A stretch of 64,000 nucleotides of DNA from Diphasiastrum complanatum. Taxonomy: Eukaryota > Streptophyta > Lycopodiopsida > Lycopodiales > Lycopodiaceae. The notes below the pieces were generated by a model. That model was not told the origin of the DNA and did no database searches. It was given only the letters and a program-made list of their open reading frames with translations. The translations under genes and the position numbers were made by a program. The first letter of the stretch is position 1; each line of letters opens with the position of its first letter. The stretch is from positions 68,476,821-68,540,820 of the forward strand of contig CM055092.1 in NCBI GenBank assembly GCA_029204225.1. The letters are read 5' to 3'. Shown here piece after piece: positions 1-11,611 of this stretch.

Positions 1-117
1 TTTGTGTATGGTATTACTGAAAAATGGATTCAATGTGAAGTTTGGTTCTAAAATAGATGGAAAGAGCAGTATGATATCGCGAGTTCCTCAAGCATCAAGA
101 CAGCCATCGTCTGATTA

Positions 118-500
118 GAAGGGAGGAATCGTAGGGGTCTATATTCTGATCAGAGTGAGTAAACAAGCGCGATCAAACAACGATAAAGTGTCTTCAATCA
201 CAACAAGCATTCATCTACGTTATACACATAAAGAAAAGCGTGTTGCTGCTATATTACACTGAAGCACAATAAAACAACAATTACAACAAAAAATGGTGGC
301 GTAACTAGGAGGCTCAAATAATACGTCTCATGGACGGAGCATCGAGTAGAGTGTATCTAGATGATCCATTTATAGAATTCATCCATGTATTAATTACAAT
401 AAATATTTGTCACCTAATTAGGTAAGTCATTTTACTTGGAAGTATTTGGCTTGTGTGACAACTATACATGGTATATATGGTCAACGAATCAGAGAATGTT
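118..500 (+). repeat. LTR-like repeat B, copy 1
   Basis: This stretch is clearly similar to 10905-11280. Shared landmarks are CTGATCAGA/TTGATCAGA near the left edge, a CTACGTTATACACA block, ACTGAAGCACAA, ATGGTGGCRTAACT and CTCATGGACGGAGC. A purine run (GAAGGGAGGAAT, about 118-129) sits just before it, as a polypurine tract would sit before a 3' LTR. I infer an LTR of a copia-like element whose body lies left of the window. The exact ends are uncertain. Confidence 0.5.
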
Positions 501-570
501 GATGCGGACGAGGACATCGCAAATTCTCTCACTTCACTTTTAGGGGATGTAGCAAAAATAGTAATAATTC

Positions 571-656
571 TTCCTCATAGAACACGATGAAAGTTTGAAT
601 AAATCAAACTAACATCAGTGTCTTCAATCGGGTCTGATAGCAATGCAACAACATTT
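571..656 (+). repeat. Short repeat X, copy 1
   Basis: About 85 bases here match 58614-58700 on the same strand, with shared blocks AATAGTAATAATTCTT, ACACGATGAAAG and GTGTCTTCAATC. The last block also occurs in repeat B. It is probably a fragment of a related LTR or its leader. No coding sense is visible. Confidence 0.5.
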
Positions 657-2439
657 CGGTACAATACTATTTAGTTCTCTCAAACTTGTGGAGGAGGCCT
701 CTATGTTATACACGGGCTGGTGATCCAACTTTACAATACTTTGGATTTCCTACACTTTACAACTGGAGTGAACCTCAATCTATAAGAATTTGAGATCCAC
801 ATTTACTTGTAATAGGACAGTATAGGAGGTCACAATACTTTTAAAAGAATCAGAGGATCCTAGAGGATAATATTCTTTAGCTTTTGGAAGAGTATGTTAT
901 TGTAGGAAAACTCACCCATCTCCTCAATGTATTTTCTGATTTCAGAAGCAGGATTCCCTCCTCTCTTGCATTCAGTCCATTGGGTTGGTAGTGGGTTAGG
1001 GTTTTGAATAGCTCATTTCCTGTTTGGTTGGGTGCGCGTTTAGCTCCCACAGGTGTCTTTTTCTGGTTGCATTGTAATAGGATCTAAGGAGATCTTCACT
1101 TGGTCGATGGTTTTTGTTTTTTTTTTTAAATTTTAAAATAAAAGGGGGCTGGAAATTGATTCAACGTGCACTTGAGAATAGGTGATACCTAACCATTGAT
1201 GCTTGTTTTAGCTTCCTTCCTACAATACTTCTGTGGGTTTGATTGTTGTGCAAAGAGGGGCAATAATAGTTATTTGGACGGTGCGACGGTGGAGAACTGC
1301 CTTCGCATGGATATAAGCGTTCGGTTCTTTAAGCAAGGTAGACAAAATTGCTATGTATAGGTTACCAATTATTTTTGGGGGATATACTTCGTAAATACTC
1401 TTCTTGGATTCTCACGACATGGCTTGACCAACAGTAAACTCATACATACCATTCTTAAAAAGGAAACAAACATAACTAGAATCTCCCTTGACACAAAACT
1501 AGACATAGAATTTCATATGAGCATGACAAGAGGAGATTGTTATTGAGGAATAAGATTCCCGCTTAAGATCCACATTTAGGAGTAGAAGTAAAACTCAGTA
1601 CATACAGTGCATGAGGTGGCCATCAAAATTTTAAGGGGCCAATTTAAGATCATATTTTCCTCTAGGACAATCTGGGCTGAACTGTAACCCCTACATACTA
1701 GCAATTCTTGCCATTTTTACATAAAAACTTTGCTGTCCTTTACCATGCCGAGAGTTTACACGAGCATCAAATTTAGCTCAAATTAGCATGATTTTTTTTC
1801 ACAAAAATTCAGTAATCATTGGCGACTCGCACTAAGTCGCCTATGGTCCCCATATGCGAGACCCAAATATCTCTAGTTTCAGCTCCTGACTGATAATTGT
1901 TTGTAGCTTCATCTATGCCATTTGAGGTTGGGGCTAATAGTTCCTTTGTAATCAAAATCATGAATCAGCTATCAAGTGTTCCATTTGCATTAGTCTTTTC
2001 AAGTATGGTCCTTGCATACCGACTTGTCAATCCCATCCCTATGTATTATAAAATATGTTCCCATTCTCAAACCCATGCATAAGTGGCATGGAATGCTAGC
2101 TTATCTGAAAAAATGAATTGTTGCATTATTTGCCAGTAAGTGTCTAGTTAGTGTAGGCAACAATGTATGCGTGACTGCATGGGTGGCTTTGAGGTTTCTC
2201 ATTTTTGTCTTTCGAACCAGATCTACATCCCCAATACTTTGATTGTTCTGCCCACAACTGATTCTCGATTGATTATCCCGCTAGAGGTCATAGGCCTACC
2301 TGATCCATAAGTTAATATATGATGGGGTGTGGGCCCTATGTGCATTATGGTCCTTAAATAATATTGAAGGCCTTAACTCTTGATGGTGGGTTTTATCGTA
2401 TATCAAATGAGTCCTAGGGAAGCGGAATGATGTGCCCTA
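657..2439. other. No gene recognised
   Basis: No open frame above about 60 codons, no recognised domain and no clear repeat boundary is visible. The sequence is AT-rich with a T/A-rich tract near 1108-1140. The short frame at 1897-2082 has no recognisable product. Confidence 0.5.
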
Positions 2440-2655
2440 GTTGCTGCAGAGGTGTTTAGTGAGGTGTTCACAATGCACTACTAGTGGTGCATGGGCTTGG
2501 AGGATATAAGTATACCCATTGGGCTCTCAATAGACTATGCTTGATGTGCTGACTTAGTTTAGTATGATGCCTTTATCCCTTGTGCGGGATGATCATAGCT
2601 TTGGGCTAGATTCGTTTGATCTAGGTTTGGTTGGGTTGGTTTGTTCCCATCTGGA
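2440..2655 (+). repeat. LTR-like repeat E, copy 1 (promoter part)
   Basis: This matches the reverse strand of 56650-56850. Shared blocks include CACTACTAGTGGTGCATGGG, GGATATAAGTATACC (a TATA-like core, TATAAG at 2505-2510) and TTGGTTGGGT. The other copy lies next to the 3' end of the minus-strand Copia-4, so both are probably pieces of that family's LTR around its promoter. Confidence 0.55.
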
Positions 2656-3299
2656 GGGTGTACTAACAACCAACACGAAACAATACGATCTTGTGTGTGA
2701 TCGAAGCGGTTATTGGTTGTGGTGTCAAGTCACTACCAAATGCGACAATTTTTTTTGAAATTTTGAGATCTTTTTTGATCAGAAACCTTCGCCTCTCTAA
2801 TATATGGTTTATTAATGATGATCTTATCACTTCAAGAAGCCAGGTAAAGTTTTTACAGGTGAAGGATGGATCAGTTGAGGGTTCTAAAAGGCAGTATAGT
2901 TAGCTAATTTCCCAAGAATCAATAGTCACATAGATAATTTGAAAGAGAGATCACTCCTCAACCCAGAGATGTGAAAATTCTCAATAGTTTGGTTTTTTAT
3001 TTTGCAATTTTGAGGCCCAAGTTGAAATTAATCAATTAAGAGATAGGTTCTAAAAATGGCCTAAATAGAGTGTTTGTACTATTTTTGGCACGTAATAAGC
3101 AGATGAGGTCGAGGTTTAGACCATTCTAATTGTAATATTGATACATTGCATCTAGACTAGATTTCTAGGTCATGGTGAGATTTACAGAAAGTACCATTTA
3201 GGGGCAAGTTTAGGCAATTGCCAATGGCATTTTGAGCAGTTAAAATAGCAGTATCAAAAAATGGAGAAAATATCATTGTAGTCTCTTTTGATGTGGAAG
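2656..3299. other. No gene recognised
   Basis: AT-rich sequence without a credible coding region, structured repeat or RNA gene. It may be a continuation of the decayed LTR element to its left, but no partner copy is visible in this window. Confidence 0.4.
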
Positions 3300-3622
3300 A
3301 ATGCATCTCTTATGATCTATGTCCATCTCCATGTGTATTTCTCTTCATATCTTGGTTTTCTATGTGTAGAATGTGATTTTTCTTGTAGATCTTGCTTCCA
3401 ACGTTGTGAAGGACAATAATTAATGTACTGCTTTTGTTCTATGGACAGTTACAGTACTAAATCATATTTCTAAGTGTCTTATGATCTGTTCTATTATGCA
3501 TTTCTAAGTTCTAGCATGCATTTATGTAGTGATTCTTTCTTCTAACCTATTCTAGATTGTGCAACCAAATTTGGATAAGACTTGTGATCCATTAAATGTA
3601 TTTTGGATCTGATTTTTCCACA
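3300..3622 (+). repeat. Probable 3' end of a decayed copia 5' LTR
   Basis: The stretch ends in CCACA directly followed by a primer-site remnant, the arrangement expected at the end of a 5' LTR. No second copy is visible here, so the left boundary is a guess. After the primer site, 3640-4184 has no readable gag. Confidence 0.3.
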
Positions 3623-3638
3623 TGGTATCAGGAGTAGG
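3623..3638 (+). other. Primer binding site remnant (initiator Met tRNA type)
   Basis: TGGTATCAGGAGTAGG resembles the TGGTATCAGAGC primer site of plant Ty1/copia elements with one extra base. It directly follows CCACA, a typical LTR end. Confidence 0.45.
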
Positions 3639-4184
3639 TTTCAGGCCATAATTTGGGTATATTTTCAAATCTAGAGGGTTGACTTCGACGGGCGCATAAA
3701 TTCTATGTGGATTTGGTTGGTGTTACTTGTTCAAATCTTGCTAGTTTCCAAAGTTTATAATGGATCTGGATCCTTGTGATGATATTAAATTCATTTTAGT
3801 TCAAAACACTTGTAGGTGACAGATTTTTGAAACCACTTAATGGAATGTGGAGACAAAAACTACTTATAATTGTGGGATGCTACATTCTATTAGATGAGAT
3901 ATCTAGATTCTAGCTTTTGCATATAGATTTTGCTTGATTCAATAATTTGCATTTTATGCAGAAACCCTAATTGATAGTGTCTCTTGATTTTAAGTTGTTG
4001 GACTTTTCCAACAGTGTGTTTCAATCTTGAGGTGTCAGCAAAAGTTCATCATATTGTGTTTAGATCTATTGTGATCTAGAAATCAACATTCTATGTTCTA
4101 GGATTGGTAGAAAGAGAAAAAGGAGAGGCTAGATTGTTTCCATATCTTTGTGATTTCCTTTGAGTTTCTTTTGTTGATATTCAA

Positions 4185-4357
4185 GAGAGCACCTTCGGGT
4201 TTTTCAGGTTCTTTTGCAATAGTGAAGACCGACATCGCAACTTATCATCAACCCTAAAAACAGATGGTCAGCAAAATATCCCAACGGCAGTTACCTACTT
4301 TGTACATACATAAGACTGGCGTAAATAGCATTCAATGCTTGTAAGATATTTAAAAGA
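4185..4357 (+). repeat. Left part of family-A 5' LTR of Copia-1 (split)
   Basis: This matches 30150-30325 of the uninterrupted family-A LTR at 29792, with shared CACCTTCGGGT, CTTATCATCAACCCTA and TAGCATTCAATGCTTGTAAGATATT. Its left side is already truncated, because the first roughly 360 bases of the LTR are missing. It is interrupted after 4357 by the nested element and resumes at 8059. Confidence 0.75.
4353..4357 (+). other. Target site duplication AAAGA (left)
   Basis: AAAGA flanks the nested element here and again at 8059-8063. The uninterrupted LTR at about 30330 has a single AAGACACTTG at this point, which confirms the duplication. Confidence 0.85.
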
Positions 4358-5184
4358 TGTTGAATTTTAAACGTTGTGGATTGTCCACTACATGTACTTG
4401 TGATCTCCTAAGGGTGTGTAGATGCACCAAGATCAAGACTAGATTGAGATTCAAGATCCTATCTTTGATTCTATGGCAAAAACACACTACTACATGCATT
4501 CAATCACTTCCAACTCTCACTCACACGTGTGGGAAGTGTTCCAAAAGTATTCTAAGTAAAAACAGCTGCTTCTCCTCGGGTTAGAGAGAGAAAAACCATG
4601 ATGAGCTATCGGGTAAGAGAGAGAAAGCTAGAAATTCACTGCACTCAAAATCCACTCAATCTCAAAATCAATTAGATCCAAAAGGAGGAGTACAATGATA
4701 CTAATAGATTCATGAGCTACCACTATGCTTAACTATGATTGGATCACACTTTGCCACCTCTTAATCCTATTGGACCATTGATCCATTCGCACCTCTAAAT
4801 TCTATTGGACTATATTCAGACACACCTCAATTTTCTATTGGACCTCACAAGGTTCCACCTCTAAATCCTATTGGACCTCTTAAGCTTCATCAAACAAAAG
4901 CATGACACTTGTCTACACTCTAATTGGCACAAGTTTTGGCTCTATTTTGGCTCAATATTGGCATTACAAGTGGAAATGGATAATTTGCCATCTATGCAAA
5001 TTTGACCCTATCAACATCCTACACCTAAATGCTTGACTATGAAATTCTATGAGACCCCTATATCAAACATTTTGATTTACTTTACAATTCTCCACACGTT
5101 GGGAACATCCTCCACACATGTGAGATTCACTTACAAACTTCTATCATAAAAAATACCAAGCTAGATCTTTGCCAATTTCTCACA
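4358..5184 (-). repeat. 3' LTR of nested element
   Basis: 827 bases, about 97-98 percent identical by eye to 7239-8058. Most differences are single-base indels rather than substitutions. Palindromic CACACGTGTG occurs inside (about 4522-4531) and contains a CACGTG G-box core. Confidence 0.9.
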
Positions 5185-6112
5185 CTCCTCAAAAAATAGC
5201 TTGGAAAGGTACTAGATCACTTGAGAAGTTTGTAAATCTTTTTGAGTGGATCCTTTGGTATGCATAAGAAGTGAAGATCAGCCAAGGGATCCATCATAGC
5301 ATCACCCTCACCTATATCCATGATAAGATCTACTTTTGGTAGGATCTCTGGCCACTGTGCCTATGAAGATGTGCTCCCACCAATATGCCACTATTATCAT
5401 GGGCTTTCTCCATGCTTGATTGATGATCTTAGCCTTGAAAGTTCCACTTGCATGATGGATTGCACCATAAACTAGAGAAATCTGAGGCTTCCAAGCCTCA
5501 TAAGGATCATGGAGATCAGATCAATAAGATAGTGAAACAATGATGATTATCAAGATTATGCTTTCTAGCTTGACTAGTCCATCATACAATGAACTATATC
5601 CATGATGGATCTAATCTTGATATCAAAGGACTATCTTGATCTTTGTTTTAGGCTAGTCTACTCTCTCAAGGGATGTAACGTGTCCCGCTTTGGATGCTGC
5701 ACTTAATCTCAAGAGGAGTTTACATTTGCCACTCAACAACATGTGAAAACATTGATTTCAAAAAGTGAGTACCAAGCTCAATCTTGTTCTTACTAGAACC
5801 AAGAGCATACTTTTGACAATACAATATCTTGCTTTCAAAAAGTATTGGAAACACATCTAAGTCAATAATGACAAGAAACATGTCCATATCATAAGCATCA
5901 TACATAACTAGTATAGCTTTTCTTGAACTTTGAGATCCAAAAATTCAATGAAGCAAGATAGCATTTCAAGCAAAGGAAGAGAAGCATATATGAATGTGTT
6001 GTAGTAGATACAACATGAAAGATGCCCCTCTTTGCCATGTAAGGTGAGCCATAAAGACTCGGCCATGCATCTTGAAAATCTTCTTGAAATCATATGAAGA
6101 AGAAACTCCTCC

Positions 6113-6607
6113 TCACACATTGGCCCCCATCATAACTTGAATACCTTCAAAAAGGATAACTTGTGATGCTTCTTGAGAAGCCTTGATCTCGGCCACTTCC
6201 AATATTGAATCTTCATGCAATATGACATCTCTATTCACGATCACATTTGAAATAGAGAGTGTAAAGACACTAAAGGCCTCCTTGATGGATGAGTATCCAA
6301 TCATGATCCATGAGCTTGGATCATCCTTCCTTCTTGTTTCCAAGGGAATATGTTCAAAGCAAGCACTACCAAGTTCACTAAGGTGATCAACCTTAGGCTT
6401 CATCTTGCTCAACTTCCATACTGAATAATTGGAAGTAGACAATCTCTCACTTGGCTGCAACAAGTATGAACTCATTGAAGTCATGTAAAGTGGAGATAAA
6501 TAAAAGTGATGAAAAAAAAATGTTGCTTCTCTCACTATAGGATCCAATAATGGTGTGCTACCATCTCCTATGCAAGATCTTGCAACAAACTGTGAGATGA
6601 TTCTCAC
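6113..6607 (-). pseudogene. Copia integrase C-terminal/linker remnant inside nested element
   Basis: A 164-codon open frame on the minus strand contains GYSSIKEAFSVF followed by VIVNRDVI. This is the pattern seen between integrase and reverse transcriptase in Ty1/copia polyproteins (a GYS...KAYRVY-like strand, then a SRDV(V/I)F-like strand). Nothing recognisable as a catalytic integrase core lies upstream and no reverse transcriptase follows. Further short minus frames at 5720-6120 may be decayed continuation but show no motif. It is the only visible clue that the parent of this element was a copia element. Confidence 0.55.
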
Positions 6608-7225
6608 TAGCTATCTCAATCTCTCCAAAACTAGATCTACTTCACATCAATGATGGAGTATGGGCAAAGTTAGGATCAAACACTCTTAGCACGTGTGAAA
6701 TACACTAAGAAACCAAATTTGACTCAAATACAATGATATTGCATGAAACAAAATGGCTAAGATCTCAAAACAGTGCCTAGATCACATATAGATGAGATTG
6801 GTAAGCATTCAACTGTGATTTTGGATCAAACAAGCAATCTTTTGACCAAACCAAATGTGTCCACCTAGGTCTAGGTGCCTTACCTAACCCTCTTCAAAAG
6901 CTTATAACTTTTGATTGGCTCAACCAAATGGAATGAAACTGATTGCATCAGAAACTAGACAAAAATAGCTTCAAAACAAGCTATCTAGCAAGATTTTTGG
7001 ATCAAACATGAAAGAGAACTCCCAAACTGAAATTGGATGTTCCTCACACATGTCTGAGCACCTGATTCCGTACAGTACTAGGTCAGACCCAATCAATGTC
7101 CTTTTGATCTCTTTTGATCCAAAATTGAACAAGATAGCTAGGAAAATGGGCCTTGACAATTTCTAGCTCAAGATTGATGGATAGTTTTCACTCAAATGGA
7201 TCAAAATGCATGGTAACCTTAGGTA

Positions 7226-7238
7226 GGCTCTGAGACCA
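7226..7238 (-). other. Primer binding site of nested element
   Basis: Read on the minus strand this is TGGTCTCAGAGCC, one base different from the copia consensus TGGTATCAGAGCC. It directly abuts the LTR end (…CAACA) and fixes the element's orientation. Confidence 0.85.
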
Positions 7239-8058
7239 TGTTGAATTTTACACGTGTGGATTGTCCACTACATGTACTTGTGATCTCCTAAGGTGTGTAG
7301 ATGCACCAAGATCAAGACTAGATTGAGATTCAAGATCTATCTTTGATTCTATGGCAAAAACACACTACTACATGCATTCAATCACTTCCAACTCTCACTC
7401 ACACGTGTGGGAAGTGTTCCAAAAGTATTCTAAGTAAAAACAAGCTGCTCTCCTCGGGTAGAGAGAGAAAAACCATGATGAGCTATCGGGTAGAGAGAGA
7501 AAGCTAGAAATTCACTGACACTCAAAATCCACTCAATCTCAAAATCAATTAGATCCAAAAGGAGGAGTACAATGATACTAATAGATTCATGAGCTACCAC
7601 TATGTTTAACTATGATTGGATCACACTTTGCCACCTCTTAATCCTATTGGACCATTGATCCATGCACCTCTAAATTCTATTGGACTATATTCAAGCACAC
7701 CTCAATTTTCTATTGGACCTCACAAGGTTCCACCTCTAAATCCTATTGGACCTCTTAAGCTTCATCAAACAAAAGCATGACACTTGTCTACACTCTAATT
7801 GGCACAAGTTTGGCTCTATTTTGGCTCAATATTGGCATTACAAGTGGAAATGGATAATTTGCCATCTATGCCAAATTTGACCCTATCAACATCCTACACC
7901 TAAATGCTTGACTATGAAATTCTATGAGACCCCTATATCAAACATTTTGATTTACTTTACAATTCTCCACATGTGGGAACATCCTCCACACATGTGAGAT
8001 TCACTTACAAACTTCTATCATAAAAAATACCAAGCTAGATCTTTGCCAATTTCTCACA
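7239..8058 (-). repeat. 5' LTR of nested element
   Basis: 820 bases, the partner of 4358-5184. This copy retains ACACGTGTGG near its left edge, where the other LTR has AAACGTTGTGG. Confidence 0.9.
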
Positions 8059-8372
8059 AAAGACACTTGTAAATATATACTACAAGCTGAATCAAACTAA
8101 GATAAATTTTTATCAAGGGTTTTCATTATTATCAAAGTGATTTGTAGCCAGTGTAATCACGCTCAACAATCAAGCTGAAGTTATCACTTCAAGCATTGTA
8201 CTCACTGTTGATATTAATCAGAGTGCAATTTTTCTAGTCTCACTACTGTATTGTTAATTTGCGCAATTTGTCTAAATGATTCATCTTGAATATTGTTGCT
8301 GCTAACTGTTGTATTTCTGATCCTACACGCCTACGCTCAAGCTTCCGTTGTCTTTCCTCTCAATTTCCGACA
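8059..8372 (+). repeat. Right part of family-A 5' LTR of Copia-1
   Basis: Starts with the second AAAGA copy and continues the LTR interrupted at 4357. It matches 30325-30590 (CACTTGTAAATATATACTAC, GTTGATATTAATCAGAGTGC, CACGCCTACGCTC) and ends CCGACA at the primer site. Confidence 0.85.
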
Positions 8373-8388
8373 TGGTATCAGAGCGGGA
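8373..8388 (+). other. Primer binding site of Copia-1
   Basis: TGGTATCAGAGCGGGA follows the LTR end CCGACA directly. It is the plant Ty1/copia type, complementary to the 3' end of initiator methionine tRNA. Confidence 0.9.
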
Positions 8389-8516
8389 ATTTCAGTAATC
8401 TGCATTTCTATTGCAGATTATCAGTCTCGTAATCTATCAAGACATCTTTCAAGCAAACGCGTAGCCAACAGTATTCCAACAATCATTGTTTCTACCAATG
8501 GTCTCGTTCAACCAGA

Positions 8517-9310
8517 ATGAATCTATCATCTAGTTCATCTCTCATTAACAAACTCGATGGAGATAAATACCATCTCTGAAAATTCAAGATGAAGATTATA
8601 CTACTAGCCAAAGAACTGTGGGACATCGTTGATGGCACATAGCTCAAACCGGAAGGAGATGCAGCCAGCATCACCAAGTGGAGACTGAGAGATGGCAAAG
8701 CATTTGCCATGATCACCCTCAATATCAATAATACTCAGATCAACGACATATGTGCTATTCAGACCACAAGGGATGTATGGGACATCCTAGCAACCCTCTA
8801 TGATATCAAGGATCTGACTTCTAAGTTACACTTGAGGAAGAAATTTTTCATCTTGAGAATGTCTAATGTAGAAAGTGTTTCAAGTCATCTCAACATGTTC
8901 AAAAGTCTTATGGAGCAGATGACTACAACTGGCTCAGTCATAGAAGATTTCGATGCACTCATGACTCTATTATCGAGTCTACCTATAGCCTACAAAAATT
9001 GGGTAATGGCAATTTCTACCCAAGAGCACCTCACTCTATCAAGAGTAATATTGCTACTTCTACAAGAGGAAATCAGAAGATCAGCATCCTCCTCAGGCTC
9101 AGGATTAGAGCAACATGCAGTCTGGACCAAATTCTAGTTCAGGTTCGAATTCAACCTCTATATCATTCCAACTAGTGCAAAAACTATTATGCAGATACTG
9201 TAAGAGGACTAGCCATGAAATCAAGGACTACCAAACTTTGAAGTACAACAACAAAAAGAAGAAGCAGTTCCAACAAGCACATAGTACAATGGCCAGTCAC
9301 TCAATCTAGC
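8517..9310 (+). pseudogene. Copia-1 gag (UBN2 family), decayed
   Basis: Gag would package the element's RNA into virus-like particles. The frame begins at ATG 8517 (MNLSSSSSLINKLDG) and has the UBN2 landmarks KFKMK, KWRLRDGKA, VWDILATLYD, TSKLHLRKKFF and ALMTLLSSLP. A zinc-knuckle-like CRYCKRTSHEIKDY follows near 9190, with the last cysteine replaced by tyrosine. Stops interrupt it: a tryptophan codon before KFKMK reads TGA (8578) and another stop lies near 8640. A frameshift near 9120 separates the knuckle part. It is closest to the gags of Copia-2 (13088) and Copia-3 (63278). Confidence 0.85.
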
Positions 9311-9339
9311 CACAAGATGAAAATGAAAAAGCATTCATG

Positions 9340-10905
9340 ACCAAAGTTTGAGAACAATAGGATATCAATTCCTGGTATCTAGATTTTAGAGCAACTCAAC
9401 ACATGACTCACCATTGCGACTAGTTCAAAGACTATAAAAGTCATTCACTCACTCTTGAGTTATACAACTTAGAGACAACTCATCACATTCAATCGAACGT
9501 GGAGGAACAATCAAAGTTGAGTTCTAGAGAGGTGAAGTCGAGTTCCAATGTTCTTCACGTTCCAAATCTGACCAAGAATCTACTCTCAGTTAGCAAAATC
9601 ATGAATTTAGGTCGGAGGGTCAAATTTGATACAAATGGCTGTACCATTCTTCAAAAATCCTGAAAGGTTCTAGCCTTTGAACGAAGGAGCGACTATCTTT
9701 ACAAACTCAACCACTGCTACTCTTCTAATAGTCAAGCTCTTCACACGGCCACTTCTGAATCAGTTAATATGATGTGGCATTTCAGACTTGGCCATCTTAA
9801 TTTCGAAAGTATTCAACAAATGTCTACTCAGAGTCTAGTACAAGATCTACCATCTGTCAACAAGCCAACTGCTCCATGTGAAAGCTGTATTATCAACAAG
9901 CATGCTAGAAGCCCTTTCACTTTAGACTCAGCTCATATTTCCAAGGGCTTGCTAGACCTTGTACATAGCAACATTTGTGGCCCGATGCAGATTGCTTCAA
10001 TAGGGGGAGCTCTCTATTCCCTAACCTTCATGGATGACTTCTCACGAAGGACTGCTACTTACTTTCTGAAGAACAAATTCGAAGCATTCAAATTCTTCAA
10101 ACAATTCAAGGCATCTGTTGAAAATCAGACCTAGAGGAAGATCAAATCTCTATGCACAGATGGAGGGGGGGAATATATCTCCACATAAATCAAGAAGTTT
10201 TGCAAGGCCAGTTACAATCAGTTACTCACCTAAGATCAATGGTATAGCTAAATGGAAGAATCAGACACTCATCAAAAGTGCCAAGAGCATGCTGGCCCAT
10301 GCCTCTCTTCCAAATAAATTCTGGGCAGAAGCTGTTAGTACAGCTTCTTGTTTGCAAAATTGATTCATCACCAAAGCCTTGAATGGCAAGACACCTTATG
10401 AGGTGTGCATATAATTGAAACCATCACTCAAAAATATTCGAGTGTTTGGATGCATCGCTTTCACTCAGATCTCTGAAGATGTAAGAAGAAAGCTGGATGA
10501 CAAGAGCAGGAAAATGATTTTCATTAGCTATTCCCGAGACCACAAGGCATACAAGTTCTACAATTTGGATGCCGAGAAGGCATTCACCAATAGAAATGTA
10601 ATTTTTGTAAGACTGATTCATCGCCCACAAACTCTGATAAATCTGACCCAAGGATCGAGCAACCAAATTTTGATTTAGGGATTCAACTATAGAATAGTGA
10701 CATTGACTCAGACAATGAGTCAAAACCTCATTGAGTCAACCCACATTAGAGGACCAAAGTTCAACCTAGAAGGTTGAATAGATCCAGATAGCCTCCATCT
10801 AGATTTATGGATGATCTGGCCAGCTACTTTGTGCAGGAACCAACCACCATTTTTGAGGCTATGTCTAACCTAATGCTGACTAGTGGAAAGCAGCGATGGA
10901 CACCG
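9340..10905 (+). pseudogene. Copia-1 protease-integrase, truncated at start of RT
   Basis: The protease loop normally read as DSGA is DFRA (near 9387), so the active-site serine-glycine is lost. The pre-integrase zinc region follows (MWHFRLGHLN, CESCIINKH), then the integrase core. There the first catalytic aspartate of the usual DICGPM motif is asparagine (HSNICGPM, near 9970), the second is in TDGGGEY after a stop, and WAEAVSTA and FGCIAFTQI mark the C-terminal side. Stops and frameshifts occur near 10130, 10190 and 10360. The sequence stops at the first RT residues (DQWKAAMDTEF in another frame) where repeat B starts. Confidence 0.85.
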
Positions 10906-11280
10906 AATTCGTGTTTTGATCAGATTGAGTAAACGAGCGTGATCGAACAGAAGCGAAGTGCATTCAAATAATGTGCAATAAACATTAATCTACGTTATAC
11001 ACAGAGAGAAAAGTGTATTGCTGCTATATCATACTGAAGCACAACAATGAGTTACAACCAGAATGGTGGCATAACTTGGAGGCTCAAAATCATTCATCTC
11101 ATGGACGGAGCGTCAAATAGAGTATGTGATGGAGGTGTATTTATACACCAGATCTATGTACCTTATTACAATAAATGTTTGTCATGTAACTAAGTACTTT
11201 GTTGTACTCATGGAGTAGTTGAACTACAATGACATAATGACAGCTATACATTAAGTACATGGTCAGGTGACTCGGGATCA
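10905..11280 (+). repeat. LTR-like repeat B, copy 2
   Basis: Homologous to 118-500 across its whole length. It directly abuts the truncated Copia-1 polyprotein, although the family-A LTR would be expected there, so the junction is a recombination or insertion breakpoint. The right end is approximate. Confidence 0.55.
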
Positions 11281-11606
11281 CTAGTTTCGATGGCCTTTGT
11301 CCAGGTCATCAATCCATATTAAAACATTTTGTTTTGACTCCTTGGTGTTAACTCAGCAATCTGTGTTCATATCTAGTGATACAGCTCATCCATCCTAGTG
11401 ACAAAGATCTATTTTCTATTTTGTCTCTTCCATGTCATCAATCCATTTTTAAACTTCGATTCAGTTTATGCATCTATCTTGGATTGATGACATGGCAAGC
11501 CTCTATATATACGTTGCTTATTTTGCTCTATTCACATTTTTACATTGTAGTAGTTGTCTCTAAATCTTTCTCAACTAACTTAGCCTACGGCGGAAATGGA
11601 ATTAGT
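11281..11606. other. Spacer with a 16-bp inverted repeat
   Basis: No gene seen. CCATGTCATCAATCCA at 11430-11445 is perfectly complementary to 11480-11495 with a 34-base loop. A third partial copy of TCATCAATCCAT lies near 11308. Confidence 0.4.
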
Positions 11607-11611
11607 GGGAG

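Larger units (their letters stand above)
4358..8058 (-). mobile_element. Complete nested non-autonomous LTR retrotransposon
   Basis: The element has two near-identical terminal repeats (4358-5184 and 7239-8058), each starting TGTTGAATTTT and ending CTCACA, and is flanked by AAAGA. The primer site lies beside the right LTR on the minus strand and a purine-rich tract (TTTTTTGAGGAG on the minus strand) lies beside the left LTR, so it is read right to left. The roughly 2-kb interior lacks gag, protease, RT and RNase H. Only a tail of a copia integrase-to-RT linker is recognisable at 6113-6607. This layout fits a LARD-like element mobilised in trans by a copia relative. The low substitution difference between the LTRs suggests a recent insertion. 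Confidence 0.9.

Noticed and set aside
10905-11280. Repeat B as the 3' LTR of Copia-1
   Set aside because: Copia-1 has a family-A LTR directly before its primer site. Its 3' LTR must be the same family, and repeat B is not.
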